33,830 nt of DNA from an uncultured Clostridia bacterium. Its GTDB lineage: Bacteria > Bacillota > Clostridia > Oscillospirales > CAG-272. Below the pieces are notes generated by a model, which was not told the origin of the DNA, ran no database searches, and was given only the letters and a program-made list of their open reading frames with translations. This document shows positions 33,033 to 33,830 of the stretch, piece after piece; the first letter of the stretch is position 1, and the number at the start of each line of letters is the position of its first letter. Position numbers and translations under genes: made by a program. The DNA lies in NCBI GenBank assembly GCA_947632285.1, contig CANROT010000010.1:1-33830 (forward strand). The letters are read 5' to 3'.

Positions 33033-33068
33033 AAAAGGGAGACGGGTTTTCGGCCCGCCTCCCGTTTT
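33033..33068 (+). terminator. terminator hairpin after tsf
   Basis: gggag-a-cggg (33037-33046) pairs with cccg-c-ctccc (33054-33063), with one internal mismatch, followed by gtttta. Its 3' arm is also part of a larger inverted repeat, listed next. Confidence 0.75.
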
Positions 33069-33109
33069 ATTGACCGGGAACGCTCTCCCGACCGATAAAA
33101 CGGGAGGCG
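33056..33109. repeat. 15-bp inverted repeat competing with the tsf terminator
   Basis: cgcctcccgttttat (33056-33070) and ataaaacgggaggcg (33095-33109) are perfect complements. Between them is a smaller cggga/tcccg hairpin (33075-33079 and 33086-33090). The left arm overlaps the 3' arm and U-tract of the tsf terminator, so both structures cannot form together. Confidence 0.65.
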
Positions 33110-33154
33110 CACGGTGAAAAAACGCATTTATTTCACATAATCGGCAAATTTGGG

Positions 33155-33183
33155 TTTACAAGCGGCAAAAAAATCGGTATAAT
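33155..33183 (+). promoter_or_regulatory. sigma-A-type promoter of pyrH
   Basis: TTTACA (33155-33160) and TATAAT (33178-33183) have a 17-bp spacer, about 50 bp before the pyrH start. pyrH can therefore be expressed apart from rpsB-tsf. Confidence 0.82.
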
Positions 33184-33234
33184 AGTAAAAGGGCGCGTGC
33201 GGCGCTCCAAATAATAAAAAGGTGAATCATTATC

Positions 33235-33830
33235 ATGCAGGCAAAATATAAACGGGTACTTGTAAAGCTGTCCGGAGAGGCGCTTGCCGGAAAGGGGAGC
33301 GTGCTCGATTTTGAAATGCTCGACAAGACCGCGCGCGCGATAAAAGCGTGCGTCGACATGGGCGTTGAAGTCGCGATACTTGTCGGAGGCGGAAACATCT
33401 GGCGCGGTGCAAAGGGCGTCGGCATGGACCGCTCCCGCGCGGACCACATGGGCATGCTCGCAACGGTGATAAACGCGCTCGGAATTGAAGACGCGCTCTT
33501 GCGCGCCGGGGTGCGCGCGGTCGTCATGTCCGCGATAGAGATGACGGAATTCGCGCAGGTCTTCGTCCGCGACAAGGCGGTCAAATACTTATCCGAGGGG
33601 ACGGTCGTCGTCCTCGGCGGCGGCATCGGCAACCCGTTCTTCACGACGGATACGGCGGCGGTCATTCGCGCGGCGGAGCTCGGCGTCGACGTTGCGATAC
33701 TCGCGAAGAACATAGACGCGGTATACGACCGCGACCCGCGCCGCTTTGCGGACGCGAAGCCCTTCCGCGTCGTCGACTACGATTTCATAATCGAGAATAA
33801 GCTCGGCGTCATCGACCTCGCGGCGGCAAC
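33235..33830 (+). CDS. pyrH: UMP kinase (uridylate kinase), 3' end cut by window
   Basis: This gene is absent from the ORF track because it runs off the window. Reading from the ATG at 33235 gives 198 codons beginning 'QAKYKRVLVKLSGEALAG', then 'VGGGNIWRG', 'DHMGMLATVINAL', 'GGGIGNPFFTTDTAA' and 'KNIDAVYDRDPR'. These are the bacterial PyrH signatures of the amino acid kinase fold. It converts UMP to UDP and is normally near 240 residues, so about 40 are missing. AAGGTGA lies nine bases upstream. The order rpsB-tsf-pyrH is standard; frr is expected next. Confidence 0.96.
   Translation, partial: MQAKYKRVLVKLSGEALAGKGSVLDFEMLDKTARAIKACVDMGVEVAILVGGGNIWRGAKGVGMDRSRADHMGMLATVINALGIEDALLRAGVRAVVMSAIEMTEFAQVFVRDKAVKYLSEGTVVVLGGGIGNPFFTTDTAAVIRAAELGVDVAILAKNIDAVYDRDPRRFADAKPFRVVDYDFIIENKLGVIDLAAA

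Overview
The window looks like chromosomal DNA of a high-GC, endospore-forming member of the Bacillota, most likely an uncultured or gut-type Clostridia. The evidence is spoIIGA-sigE (sigma-E with a recognisable pro-sequence), a dgt-dnaG-rpoD block, rpsB-tsf-pyrH, an NFACT/RqcH protein, strong AAGGAGG-type ribosome binding sites and a sortase-type surface protein. Genus-level placement cannot be made from the sequence alone. Nearly all genes are GC-rich yet use AUA for isoleucine heavily. Ribosomal and abundant secreted genes use AUC/AUU instead.

Layout. 1-1050: a clearly AT-richer class I SAM methyltransferase gene bounded by an 11-bp inverted repeat, probably acquired. 1143-6819: a perfect hairpin element, then a five-gene plus-strand run of rqcH, a DUF4416 gene, a metallophosphoesterase, S-adenosylhomocysteine hydrolase and an SAH/MTA-type deaminase. 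6896-8542: a sortase-anchored secreted protein, rpsU and a small HTH regulator, each in its own short unit. 8563-10175: tcdA-ttcA-like tRNA anticodon-loop modification operon. 10213-12119 (minus): amidohydrolase plus FkbM methyltransferase operon. 12147-14572: HIT protein, aspartokinase (minus) and a small membrane protein. 14586-20659 (minus): ABC exporter, an ECF-like sigma factor with a very long C-terminal extension, and a TPR/SUFU/DUF2185 multidomain protein. 20968-22577: spoIIGA-sigE without an adjacent sigG. 22630-24931: rpmE, hflX, YigZ-family gene. 25028-28944: dgt-dnaG-rpoD. 29133-31065: an orphan solute-binding lipoprotein. 31143 to the end: rpsB-tsf, an unusual nested inverted-repeat region, and pyrH cut by the window edge.

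How the genes fit together. Housekeeping dominates: translation and quality control (rpsU, rpmE, rpsB, tsf, rqcH, hflX), tRNA modification (tcdA, ttcA-like), the macromolecular synthesis block (dgt, dnaG, rpoD), the methyl cycle (ahcY, deaminase) and early mother-cell sporulation control (spoIIGA, sigE). Eleven sigma-A-like promoters were found by eye, all with a 17-bp spacer; several of them rule out the longest ORF start.

The least ordinary parts are the SUFU-DUF2185 fusion beside the C-terminally extended sigma factor, the repeated hairpin element, the IR-bounded low-GC methyltransferase, the operator-like palindrome over the rpmE promoter, and the mutually exclusive folds between tsf and pyrH. 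No CRISPR array, tRNA, rRNA, transposase or prophage gene was seen.
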